Shown: positions 6,648-12,255 of the stretch, piece by piece
How the letters are laid out: each line of letters opens with the position of its first letter
Numbering within the stretch: the first letter of the stretch is position 1
Origin: an uncultured Bacilli bacterium
GTDB lineage: Bacteria; Bacillota_I; Bacilli_A; RF39; UBA660
Direction: 5' to 3'
Assembly (NCBI GenBank): GCA_951800155.1
Contig: CATOJL010000025.1
Span: 1-12,255, forward strand
DNA length: 12,255 nt
Translations under genes and position numbers: made by a program
The notes under the pieces: model-generated
Told to the model about the DNA's origin: nothing
Seen by the model: only the letters and a program-made list of their open reading frames with translations
Database searches by the model: none

Positions 6648-7052
6648 CTATCCCTCACCATACCCTATTGATTTAAAAAATTCAATGGTATCTTCATACG
6701 TTTGTTCTCCGACTAAAGAACCATTAATATCAGAAATACCCTTTTCAATATAAATAAGAGTTGGTGTCCCTTTTAAATCTATTTTCTCTTTTAAACTATT
6801 TTCTTCTGCTGCACTAAGGGAAGATATATTGATACTATATGCTTCTATTTTTTTATCTTGCAAGGCTTTCTTTAACACTGGCTCATAACTCTCACAATAC
6901 GTACAACCTGTTTTATGCACATATAAAATAAAACTCTCTTTTGCTGTAATTTTGTCCTTTAATTCTTTATAATGAATTGTTTTTAAAGATTGACTAGAAG
7001 AACAACCACATACCATAAATAACACAAAAAGGGCGAATAATACTTTTTTCAT
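6648..7052 (-). CDS. Thioredoxin-like lipoprotein with CxxC site
   Basis: 134 aa from the ATG at 7052. A lipoprotein signal (MKKVLFALFVLFMVCGC, lipobox VCGC) predicts lipid attachment at the second cysteine and display on the outer face of the membrane. The rest is a thioredoxin fold: strand SFILYV, active site GCTYC (cysteines about 32 residues after the lipid Cys), helix, strand AYSIN, cis-proline loop GTPTLIYI, final strand and helix. With both the CxxC and the cis-Pro it is probably an extracytoplasmic thiol-disulfide oxidoreductase, or a bacteriocin-transport-accessory-like protein; the substrate is unknown. SD GGAGGT is upstream of the ATG; an ATG four codons earlier lies in the SD itself and is rejected. 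It heads a two-gene operon with the AAA+ ATPase, 1 nt apart. Confidence 0.88.
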   Translation of the reverse strand: MKKVLFALFVLFMVCGCSSSQSLKTIHYKELKDKITAKESFILYVHKTGCTYCESYEPVLKKALQDKKIEAYSINISSLSAAEENSLKEKIDLKGTPTLIYIEKGISDINGSLVGEQTYEDTIEFFKSIGYGEG

Positions 7053-7071
7053 AACTACCTCCATCTTCCTT

Positions 7072-7100
7072 ATTATACCCCATTATGAATCAAAAAAAAA
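7072..7100 (-). promoter_or_regulatory. Possible promoter of the lipoprotein/AAA+ operon
   Basis: Perfect minus-strand -10 TATAAT (7077-7072), 20 nt before the start codon. No good -35 exists; at 17 bp spacing the position is occupied by a run of nine T (7100-7092). The element is called mainly on the -10 and the terminator lying upstream. Confidence 0.35.
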
Positions 7101-7254
7101 GTTCTAATGACAGAAAAGTATCCTAAAATACTCTATTCTATTCGTTTTAAACAGGGATATTTTCTTTGCAAATATTCTTTTTTCTAATCAATTCTAATTC
7201 TTTTTCTTTTTCTTTTAAGCAAATGTTTCTATAAGTTTCCCATGCACTTTTTAT

Positions 7255-7286
7255 AAAAAAGAAAAAGAACTACGACTTATAGTTCT
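7255..7286 (-). terminator. Intrinsic terminator after the LysM gene
   Basis: Minus-strand perfect 7-bp stem AGAACTA/TAGTTCT (7286-7266), 7-nt loop, then a U-rich tail (TTTTCTTTTTT, 7265-7255). The rest of the gap down to the promoter at 7100-7072 is AT-rich and I see nothing else in it. Confidence 0.75.
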
Positions 7287-7293
7287 CCCCACT

Positions 7294-7728
7294 TTAATAA
7301 CGTACAATTTGATTTTCTAAAACAATTAAATCTGGATTATGCATAAAAAGTTGCGCTACAGGAACACCTGTTTTTTCAGAAATACTTTCTATTGTTTCTT
7401 CTTCCGTTACATATGCTTTTTTTCCTCTTGGAATTAAAATGACTTCCTCAGGATAAATAAAATCACCATCATCTAATCCATTTAATTTCAACAAGCTATG
7501 GTAATCCATTCCATATTTTTTAGCAATTTCATACATATTATCTCCCTTTTTTACCACATATTTTTCATAGCTACTGTCATATTTAGGAACGATTAAAAAG
7601 CTTCCCGGTCTTAATTCCATATCCATTAGAATGCCATTTAATTTTTTTAACTCTTCTTTACTTATACCAACTTCTTTTGCAATACTATCTAATGTATCTT
7701 TGTTCGCTACTTGATAAATTCCATACAT
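7294..7728 (-). CDS. Protein with three LysM-like domains and no signal peptide
   Basis: 144 aa, almost entirely LysM-type peptidoglycan/chitin-oligomer-binding repeats. The first (about 3-49) has the pattern YQVANKDTLDSIAKEVGIS...GSFLIVP. The second (about 57-99) is the clearest: YVVKKGDNMYEIAKKYGMD...LNGLDD...LIP. The third (about 104-144) is degenerate (EETIESISEKTGVPV...NPDLIV). The protein starts directly with MYGIYQV, with no signal peptide, membrane helix or enzyme domain. It is therefore either cytoplasmic until lysis or deposited from the mother cell onto the spore, as with the LysM coat proteins SafA and SpoVID. The spore role is inference, supported loosely by coat genes 2 kb away. 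SD GAGGTGG lies 4 nt before the ATG. Flanked by terminators on both sides; no convincing promoter was found. Confidence 0.85.
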   Translation of the reverse strand: MYGIYQVANKDTLDSIAKEVGISKEELKKLNGILMDMELRPGSFLIVPKYDSSYEKYVVKKGDNMYEIAKKYGMDYHSLLKLNGLDDGDFIYPEEVILIPRGKKAYVTEEETIESISEKTGVPVAQLFMHNPDLIVLENQIVRY

Positions 7729-7752
7729 TTAACCACCTCATAATACTATATG

Positions 7753-7774
7753 AAAAAAAGAGGAAATTGCCTCT
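7753..7774 (-). terminator. Intrinsic terminator after the large anchored protein
   Basis: Minus-strand hairpin AGAGG/CCTCT with a 6-nt loop (7774-7759) followed by a U run (7758-7753). It overlaps the first base of the stop codon. The short stem makes it moderate in strength. Confidence 0.65.
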
Positions 7775-9045
7775 CATGAAATAAATGCTCCAAATTTCAA
7801 AGATTTATTATAAGGAAATTCTGTATTTGAAAGTACAGTTTTCGTACCTGTTAAATGACTATAATAGCGAATTTCTTTCTCATATAAGTAATAGATAAAA
7901 TCCTTTTGATAAACAACTTGATCAATACTCGTTGTATCAAATAAATAAGTTAGCTTAGTATCATCTAAAATAGGAGCTTGGTATACATGATACATATTTC
8001 CAACCTTTTTATAAAAATAATAACTTCCCGACTTTTTTGTACCGACTCGATCGACTCGAGCAAAATCTGCAAACTTATCCTCAGCCATTTTTTCCTCATA
8101 AAATGTTAACTTTGTTTGATAAGCAGCATAATTACTTACATCTTTCCAGATTCCATCTTCATAAATTTGAATACCTGTATCTTCATTCCCATTTTTTCGA
8201 ATTTGCTCATTTTTTAAAGAGAGATTGTATTGTTCCTTTCTACTTTTATCAAAAAAATAAACATTGTCTTCTACCTTTCCCATAAAATAACCATCTAAGT
8301 TTAGTGCTGCATTACTAATGATTGTACTTTTCTTCCCACTTTTTATATCGAGCTTATATAATTCATTAAATGTATATTTTTGATTATAATCCGCTACCAA
8401 ATAGAAATCATCTTCAAAAATAGCCATATTTTTCATATAGATATCTTTTTTAAATAAAGAAACATCTTTATAGACATCTTTTTGATTGATTAAGGAAATT
8501 CCCTTGTAATTCTCAACAGCTATATAGTGATCCTTAAGCAAGTTTTTGCGGTAAATGGTAAGTGTTCCCTTTTTTAAAACATCGCTTTTATCCTCTCTAT
8601 AAGATGTAGCATCATACACTAATGTTTGAACAAAAGAATCCACTTCCTCACTTTTTCCTTTGATTGTATGATAGGGATAAAGAATACCCTCTTTTTTACA
8701 CAAGAGAGGTTGATACACTTCTTTTGTTTTAAAATGAGGGAAAATACAAGTATATTCCTCTCCCTTATAATAATCAATGTCTTGAATCACATAACTTTTC
8801 TTATGATTTGGGTCAAGCATTTGAAAGAAAAAGGAATTACTATCTACTGTAATTTCAAAAGCATAATGATCTCTTTCCCCCGATTCATGATATGTCAACT
8901 TTTCTTTTACATCGAAAGAAATATTTTCTTTTGTTATTTTATAATCCACTTCATGCGAAGTGCCATCTTTCTTAAAAAAGAAAGAAAGAAAAAGATAAAA
9001 GGAAAATAAAATTCCAAGTAAAACAAACATTTTTTTAATTGACAT
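7774..9045 (-). CDS. Membrane-anchored extracytoplasmic protein of unknown function
   Basis: 423 aa from the ATG at 9045. One N-terminal transmembrane helix (about residues 5-24, FVLLGILFSFYLFLSFFF) follows a short basic start (MSIKK). The remaining 390 or so residues are rich in aromatic and charged residues and contain many short alternating strands of the type 'DDFYLVADYNQKYTFNELYKLD', 'DNVYFFDKSRKEQYNL', 'GSYYFYKKVGNMYHVY' and 'KDFIYYLYEKEIRYYS'. This spacing suggests a beta-propeller-like or repeated beta-sheet fold. Two cysteines (in YTCIF and LLCKK) could form a disulfide outside the cell. No catalytic motif or family was recognised. The start is set by SD AGGTGG (9054-9059), 8 nt upstream; the longer in-frame GTG start at 9057 overlaps that SD. 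Single-gene unit with its own terminator, divergent from the CmpB-like gene. Confidence 0.75.
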   Translation of the reverse strand: MSIKKMFVLLGILFSFYLFLSFFFKKDGTSHEVDYKITKENISFDVKEKLTYHESGERDHYAFEITVDSNSFFFQMLDPNHKKSYVIQDIDYYKGEEYTCIFPHFKTKEVYQPLLCKKEGILYPYHTIKGKSEEVDSFVQTLVYDATSYREDKSDVLKKGTLTIYRKNLLKDHYIAVENYKGISLINQKDVYKDVSLFKKDIYMKNMAIFEDDFYLVADYNQKYTFNELYKLDIKSGKKSTIISNAALNLDGYFMGKVEDNVYFFDKSRKEQYNLSLKNEQIRKNGNEDTGIQIYEDGIWKDVSNYAAYQTKLTFYEEKMAEDKFADFARVDRVGTKKSGSYYFYKKVGNMYHVYQAPILDDTKLTYLFDTTSIDQVVYQKDFIYYLYEKEIRYYSHLTGTKTVLSNTEFPYNKSLKFGAFIS

Positions 9046-9061
9046 ACATACCACCACCTTA

Positions 9062-9070
9062 ATTATAGCA
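9062..9070 (-). promoter_or_regulatory. Extended -10 promoter of the anchored protein gene
   Basis: Minus-strand TGCTATAAT (9070-9062), a perfect extended -10; no recognisable -35 at 16-18 bp. The implied transcription start (about 9055) falls inside the SD, so the mRNA leader would be only about 10 nt or the true start lies slightly upstream. Confidence 0.45.
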
Positions 9071-9087
9071 CAATTTTAGAAAATCTA

Positions 9088-9096
9088 TGGTACAAT
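9088..9096 (+). promoter_or_regulatory. Extended -10 promoter of the CmpB-like gene
   Basis: Plus-strand TGGTACAAT with hexamer TACAAT (9091-9096), about 24 nt before the ATG. No good -35 is visible. It lies back to back with the minus-strand -10 at 9062-9067, so the two divergent promoters share about 30 bp. Confidence 0.5.
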
Positions 9097-9119
9097 AAAG
9101 AAAGAAAGTGGGAAACATT

Positions 9120-9800
9120 ATGAATTTATTCTTTTACTGGTTTTTAGTTTTCTTTATTTATGCAACAATTGGATGGATGTTAGAAATGATTTCCACCTTT
9201 ATCTATACAAAAAAAGTAACCAATCGCGGATTTCTAATAGGGCCTTATTGCCCTATCTATGGAACAGCTGCCCTTTTAATGCTTATATTCTTAGGGAAGT
9301 ATGAACAAGACCTCCCCGTTCTTTTTGGAATGTCCTTTCTTCTAAGTTCTGTTTTAGAATATGTCACAAGTTACCTTATGGAGAAGATCTTTAAAGCGAG
9401 ATGGTGGGATTATTCAGATAGAACATTTAATATTAATGGGAGAGTTTGTCTTAAAAACTGTTTTTTCTTTGGCATTCTTGGTATTTTACTCATTGCTTAT
9501 GTGCATCCTTTTATTCGAGCAAGCCTTTTCTATCTCTTAGATATAGTACCAACTTATTTCTATATCATTGGTTTTTTTTGCCTTTCCATCTTTATGGTTG
9601 ATTTAATTACTTCTTTCAAAATAACGATTGGGCTTAAAAAAAATCTACAAAATTTAAGAAAAGATTGCACTGATGAAATTTCAAAAAAAGTACAAGAAAC
9701 CATTTCGGCAGGATCTAAATCTGTCCAGAGGCTGTTTAAAGCTTTTCCTAATATGAAACCTCTAAAATTAAATAAAAAAAAGAAACATCATTTCTTTTAA
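9120..9800 (+). CDS. Putative ABC transporter permease-like membrane protein, CmpB family (COG4905)
   Basis: 226 aa from the ATG at 9120. Multi-spanning membrane protein with about five hydrophobic segments (near 5-23, 47-65, 70-88, 115-135 and 145-170) and a basic C-terminal cytoplasmic tail ending in a lysine cluster (LNKKKKHHFF). It carries the conserved signatures of the family as I know it: IGWMLEM near the start, RGFLIGPYCPIYG in the first loop, SVLEYVTSYLMEKIF followed by RWWDYSD, and NGRVCLKNCFFFG. The family is annotated 'putative ABC transporter permease', but no ATP-binding partner is present here and its function has not been settled to my knowledge. A GTG four codons upstream is possible, but AGTGGG there is a better (weak) SD for the ATG. 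Own promoter and terminator. Confidence 0.88.
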   Translation: MNLFFYWFLVFFIYATIGWMLEMISTFIYTKKVTNRGFLIGPYCPIYGTAALLMLIFLGKYEQDLPVLFGMSFLLSSVLEYVTSYLMEKIFKARWWDYSDRTFNINGRVCLKNCFFFGILGILLIAYVHPFIRASLFYLLDIVPTYFYIIGFFCLSIFMVDLITSFKITIGLKKNLQNLRKDCTDEISKKVQETISAGSKSVQRLFKAFPNMKPLKLNKKKKHHFF

Positions 9801-9803
9801 GTT

Positions 9804-9829
9804 GGGTGTATGCTTCACACCTTTTTTTT
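9804..9829 (+). terminator. Intrinsic terminator after the CmpB-like gene
   Basis: Plus-strand hairpin GGTGT/ACACC (9805-9821, 7-nt loop, one extra G-U pair possible) followed by eight T (9822-9829). It starts 4 nt after the stop codon. Confidence 0.8.
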
Positions 9830-9849
9830 GTTTTAGAATATGCTATATT
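9817..9849 (+). promoter_or_regulatory. Candidate promoter of the CotY/CotZ-like gene
   Basis: Two readings are possible. TGCTATATT (9841-9849) is an extended sigma-A -10. Alternatively AATATGCTA (9837-9845) matches the sigma-K -10 pattern CATAnnnTA except for the first base, with an ACAC motif 16 bp upstream (9817-9820, inside the terminator stem). Sigma-K would fit a coat gene. The sequence does not decide between them. Confidence 0.3.
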
Positions 9850-9876
9850 GAATACAAAAGAAGGGGTGGATTATAT

Positions 9877-10320
9877 ATGTGTAACAATAATAACGATCAA
9901 GACTGTAAATGCATTGCCGAAATATTAAAAGTTATTTGCATCTTACAACAAAACGCAAATTGCTGTGACAGTTGCTTAGACACTTGTGACAGAGGATTCC
10001 TAGGATGTTCTACTACGAGTTTAAACTGTAATACTAGACCAATCATGTTATATACTTGCTGTGGTAATGGAACACCATGGAGTATGCCTATCACAAAAGA
10101 AAACGTAAACTGTAATGCTACAGGTGCAACATGCTCTAGCGTATTTAGAATTGAAAAATTAGATGATTGTTGTGCAACATTTAGGGTTCTTGCACCAAAT
10201 ACAGATCCAGAAACAGCTGCAATATATCCTTATGAAGCAACAAATTCTTTTTTCACAATGAATCTAAATTGCGTATGCTGTCTTAGATGCTTAAACGATA
10301 CATATGTTGAATGTATTTAA
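9877..10320 (+). CDS. CotY/CotZ-like cysteine-rich spore coat protein
   Basis: 147 aa, the same length as B. subtilis CotZ (148), with 21 cysteines (14%). Coat proteins of this family form disulfide-linked arrays in the crust, the outermost layer of the Bacillus spore. The C-terminal half carries the family pattern: SVFRIEKLDDCCATFRVLAP corresponds to the FRVE...SCATLSLL region of CotZ, and MNLNCVCCLRCLND to its LDCFCAINCLNP. The N-terminal half has paired cysteines (NCCDSC, YTCCGNG). The frame stays open to 9802, but that stretch is the upstream terminator; the ATG at 9877 has a strong SD (AAGGGGTGG, 7 nt away). Convergent with a CotO-like gene, which supports a coat function. Whether the organism really sporulates cannot be told from this window. 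Confidence 0.85.
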   Translation: MCNNNNDQDCKCIAEILKVICILQQNANCCDSCLDTCDRGFLGCSTTSLNCNTRPIMLYTCCGNGTPWSMPITKENVNCNATGATCSSVFRIEKLDDCCATFRVLAPNTDPETAAIYPYEATNSFFTMNLNCVCCLRCLNDTYVECI

Positions 10321-10345
10321 AAGTAGTTCTTAGGAACTACTTTTT
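10319..10345. terminator. Bidirectional terminator between coat gene and CotO-like gene
   Basis: Perfect hairpin AAGTAGTTC/GAACTACTT with a TTAG loop (10321-10342), extended by flanking A/T pairs. U tracts follow on both strands (TTTTT to 10345 on plus, TTTT on minus), so it can end both convergent transcripts. Confidence 0.9.
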
Positions 10346-10661
10346 ACTTGATAAATATATCCTTTATCTTATCAATATCAATTTGCTCATTATCCATTGT
10401 AATGAGCTGCTTTTTATTTCTACCTACAATTTGCTTTACAAATTCGCCTTCTTCTGTTTGAATTACAACTTCCATTTTATAAACATAATTTACACTCTTA
10501 AAGATTTCATTTATTTTTTGATTTACACTTTTTTGAAAACTTTTTTGAACATTTTTCTCTTTAGAAAGTTCTTGTCTTTCTTCACTTTTGGTATAAGCTA
10601 CAACATGATTGGTATCTCTATCTATAGTTTCCGAATAAATTTTTGGTAGTTCTTTTTTCAT
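10344..10661 (-). CDS. Small CotO-like protein (possible spore coat morphogenetic factor)
   Basis: 105 aa, no signal peptide or membrane segment, Lys/Glu-rich and without cysteine. The N-terminus is short and basic (MKKELPKIYSETIDRD), then a charged linker (about 20-48). A folded C-terminal part (about 49-105) has the pattern INEIFKSVNYVYKMEVVIQT, EGEFVKQIVGRNKKQLITM, IDIDKIKDIFIK. That layout of strands ('veI.t.dg..kg.Ivg...d.I.i......i.i.dIk.I.i') resembles the C-terminal domain of Bacillus CotO, and in B. subtilis cotO lies next to cotZ, as here. The match is from memory and not strong; B. subtilis CotO is about twice as long. ATG preceded by SD AGAGGTG. A sigma-E-like promoter is possible upstream. 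It could instead be an unrelated small beta protein. Confidence 0.6.
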   Translation of the reverse strand: MKKELPKIYSETIDRDTNHVVAYTKSEERQELSKEKNVQKSFQKSVNQKINEIFKSVNYVYKMEVVIQTEEGEFVKQIVGRNKKQLITMDNEQIDIDKIKDIFIK

Positions 10662-10677
10662 TTCCTCACCTCTCTAC

Positions 10678-10705
10678 ATTTTATGAACATAGTGTTCTTT
10701 TATTC
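10678..10705 (-). promoter_or_regulatory. Possible sigma-E-type promoter of the CotO-like gene
   Basis: Minus-strand CATAAAAT (10685-10678) matches the sigma-E -10 consensus CATACAAT at 7 of 8 positions. GAATAAA (10705-10699), 13 bp upstream, matches the -35 KMATATT at 5 of 7. The same AT-rich stretch could also be read as a weak sigma-A -10 (TAAAAT). Confidence 0.3.
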
Positions 10706-11512
10706 TATTTTCTTACATAAATAAAAGCCTAACAAAAAGAAAAAAGGAGCACTTAGAAAATCAAAAATTCCTTGACTATGTAAAAAGGCATCTTTTAACA
10801 TAAAAAAAAGAGCAGAATAACTAAAAGCTAGAATAAGTGTATAAGTTAATCCCTCCTTTTTCTCTAATAAGTAATGCATGAAAATAGAAATGGTATAAAC
10901 ACCTATTAAAAAGAAAAGAGCAAACAGAAGTGGAATTTGAATATTTGTTTGTAATACAGAAAAAATATTAGAAAACAATTCCATAATAAAAGAATAATAA
11001 CCTAAACTAATAAATAAAGAAGTCCCACTAATCCCGGGTACAATCATAGTAAATGCCTCTAAAAATCCGATAAGTGCCACTTGAAAATTCCCTATTATAT
11101 TATTATGATAAACAAATGAACTGCCCCCTTTTAAAGATAGAATGATGTTTAAAAAGAGAATAGAAAAAAGGAGAATACAAACATAACTAAGATTTTTATT
11201 CTTTATTTTTCTTCTAATTGTCGGTACTGCACCCATAACAAGTCCTGAAAAAAGGAAAATAGTGGGAGAATAAGCATAATTTAAGAAAAAGAGAACTATT
11301 TTGCTACCAAACAAAATAGATAGCATGACCCCAATGCCAAGAGAAAGAAAATAAACTACATTTCGAGGAATATCTTTAAAAAAATAAGTAATACGTTCTA
11401 CGGCTTCCTCATACACCCCCAAAGACATCGCGATTAAACTTCCACTCACACCTGGTATAATTTTACCAAGTCCAATGAAAATTCCTTTTATAAGAAGTTC
11501 AGCATATTTCAA
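10700..11512 (-). CDS. DUF368 membrane protein, PopT-like undecaprenyl-phosphate transporter candidate
   Basis: 270 aa from a TTG at 11512, with about 7-8 hydrophobic segments across the length. The DUF368 signature KGIFIGLGKIIPGVSGSLIAMS-like region sits at the N-terminus, followed by LGVYEEAVERI. A second, internally repeated PGxSG motif (FTMIVPGISGTSLFISLGYY) lies at about 155-175, giving the family's inverted-repeat layout. DUF368 proteins (PopT) have been reported to return undecaprenyl phosphate, the lipid carrier of cell wall synthesis, to the inner leaflet of the membrane; that role here is by homology. The first PGVSG is followed by S, where I expect GT. Start choice: SD AGGTGA (11523-11518) lies 5 nt from the TTG, whereas the in-frame GTG at 11521 overlaps that SD. 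No clear terminator follows. Confidence 0.9.
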   Translation of the reverse strand: MKYAELLIKGIFIGLGKIIPGVSGSLIAMSLGVYEEAVERITYFFKDIPRNVVYFLSLGIGVMLSILFGSKIVLFFLNYAYSPTIFLFSGLVMGAVPTIRRKIKNKNLSYVCILLFSILFLNIILSLKGGSSFVYHNNIIGNFQVALIGFLEAFTMIVPGISGTSLFISLGYYSFIMELFSNIFSVLQTNIQIPLLFALFFLIGVYTISIFMHYLLEKKEGLTYTLILAFSYSALFFMLKDAFLHSQGIFDFLSAPFFFLLGFYLCKKIE

Positions 11513-11675
11513 AGTAATCACCTAATCTATTTTACGTAAATAAAAGGAAAATAGAATAAATGATAAAAAAAGGAGAGTTACCCTGATACAATTAATCCAT
11601 ATTTTATAACATTTATCGAATGAATATTTTTTATCATTCATATTTCTATTCCAAGTTAGTGCTTGTGCAAGAGAC

Positions 11676-11701
11676 AAAAAAATCTAGAGGTTTTCTAAAT
11701 T
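11676..11701 (-). terminator. Intrinsic terminator after the right-edge secreted protein
   Basis: Minus-strand stem AATTTAGA/TCTAGATT (8 bp including one G-U, 5-nt loop, 11701-11681) followed by five U (11680-11676). It lies about 55 nt past the stop codon. The rest of this gap (11524-11675 and 11702-11754) is AT-rich and I see no further gene in it. Confidence 0.7.
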
Positions 11702-11754
11702 TTTTGGATTTGTCAATTTATTATGAAGAACTATTACCCTTTCATTATTTTTAA

Positions 11755-12255
11755 TTAGGGATCCAAACGGGTAACAATTCTACTCGTAGAACCAGTCGAA
11801 AAGGTGTTGCTAATGGAAATCTTCTTAAGTTTAGTAGATTGTTTTACTTTCACCAAATGAAACACATAATGCGTATATACTGCATTATGATTAGGTCCAT
11901 AATCTCTATTTAACAATATAGTAACATCTTCGCTATTTTCATATATTATATTAATTGTAGGTTTAGCTCCATTCACTTTTGATAAAGCTCGAGCTTCTAT
12001 CAAATAAAATTTGCCTGCTTCCAAAGTCATATTCTCCACATATGTCAATTGTGTTGCAGATAGCTCTTTATCACTTCCCCCAATACATGTAGAACAAGTT
12101 GAAGCTGTCACTTTTCCAGAACCATTATGGTATCCTGCTGGTATTGTATAGGTTCCTCCCGGATTTACTGTTTCACTTACTGCTCCCTTATTTGTCATAG
12201 AACCTGTAATCTTATTCCCTCCCACTAAAGCAGTTTTACCACTTAGTATATCTCC
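11755..12255 (-). CDS. Secreted/tail-fibre-like repeat protein, C-terminal fragment (partial at window edge)
   Basis: The minus-strand frame is open to the right edge, so the true start lies outside; a GTG at 12225 is internal. 166 residues are visible. The first part (GDILSGKTALVGGNKITGSM, then NPGGTYTIPAGYHNGSGKVTA) matches a Gly-rich motif I know from phage tail fibres and from large secreted proteins of gut Firmicutes, where it marks binding or spacer modules. A CSTC pair follows. The C-terminal part (about 60-166) is a beta-rich domain (KFYLIEARALSK, PTINIIYENSEDVTILLN, THYVFHLVKVK, ISISNTF) ending RIVTRLDP, which I do not recognise. Followed by an intrinsic terminator. It may belong to the same broad class as the left-edge protein, but the visible parts do not overlap. 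Confidence 0.7.
   Translation of the reverse strand, partial: GDILSGKTALVGGNKITGSMTNKGAVSETVNPGGTYTIPAGYHNGSGKVTASTCSTCIGGSDKELSATQLTYVENMTLEAGKFYLIEARALSKVNGAKPTINIIYENSEDVTILLNRDYGPNHNAVYTHYVFHLVKVKQSTKLKKISISNTFSTGSTSRIVTRLDP

Noticed and set aside
9802..9876. N-terminal extension of the CotZ-like frame starting at 9802
   Set aside because: It runs through the upstream hairpin terminator and T tract and has no SD; the ATG at 9877 has a strong SD at ideal distance.
10685..10697. Palindrome GAACATAGTGTTC resembling a LexA/DinR box
   Set aside because: The B. subtilis-type box has four bases between GAAC and GTTC; here there are five. It also lacks a U tract, so it is not a convincing terminator of the DUF368 gene.
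11570..11754. Possible small gene or RNA in the right intergenic gap
   Set aside because: I found only a terminator and AT-rich sequence; short inverted repeats such as GAATGA/TCATTC are weak, and there is no open frame with an SD.
11755..12255. Prophage boundary at the right edge
   Set aside because: Only one protein with a tail-fibre-like motif is visible, with no integrase, holin, attachment repeats or other phage genes nearby.

Overview
The window is AT-rich, with dense mostly minus-strand genes, strong Shine-Dalgarno sites and intrinsic terminators. This is typical of a low-GC Firmicute. A cysteine-rich CotY/CotZ-type spore coat protein, and secreted proteins of a kind I associate with gut-dwelling uncultured Bacilli/Clostridia, point to an anaerobic, possibly spore-forming gut lineage. 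The lineage assignment is inference; nothing in the window fixes the genus.

Layout, left to right. At 1-176 (minus) lies the start of a secreted or membrane-anchored surface protein cut off by the window edge. Its promoter has perfect -35 (TTGACA) and -10 (TATAAT) boxes separated by a 23-bp spacer that contains a run of 16 G (coding strand). This looks like a slipped-strand phase-variation switch and is the most interesting element here. Next come ligA (NAD-dependent DNA ligase) with its terminator, and a membrane-anchored, very acidic protein with about twelve 27-residue tandem repeats. A two-gene unit follows, with a membrane-anchored thioredoxin-like protein lacking catalytic cysteines and TrmL (tRNA wobble 2'-O-methyltransferase). 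Another two-gene unit has a thioredoxin-like lipoprotein with a CxxC site and a stand-alone ClpB/ClpC D1-like AAA+ ATPase. After these lie a three-LysM protein without a signal peptide and a large membrane-anchored protein of unknown function.

At about 9060-9100 transcription diverges. On the plus strand lie a CmpB-type membrane protein (COG4905 family) and the CotY/CotZ-like coat protein. The coat gene converges, across a perfect bidirectional terminator, on a small minus-strand gene whose C-terminal half resembles spore coat protein CotO. A DUF368 (PopT-like) undecaprenyl-phosphate transporter candidate follows. At the right edge is the C-terminal part of another secreted repeat protein with a phage-tail-fibre-like motif.

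How the genes relate: most units are independently transcribed, with their own promoter and terminator, so this is not one dedicated operon. Themes are housekeeping (ligA, trmL), envelope functions (PopT-like, CmpB-like, anchored proteins), spore coat (CotZ-like, CotO-like, perhaps the LysM protein) and surface display at both edges. No gene-free gap exceeds 300 bases. The largest, 11513-11754 and 7053-7293, contain only terminators, promoter elements and AT-rich sequence. I see no tRNA, rRNA, CRISPR array, riboswitch or insertion sequence.
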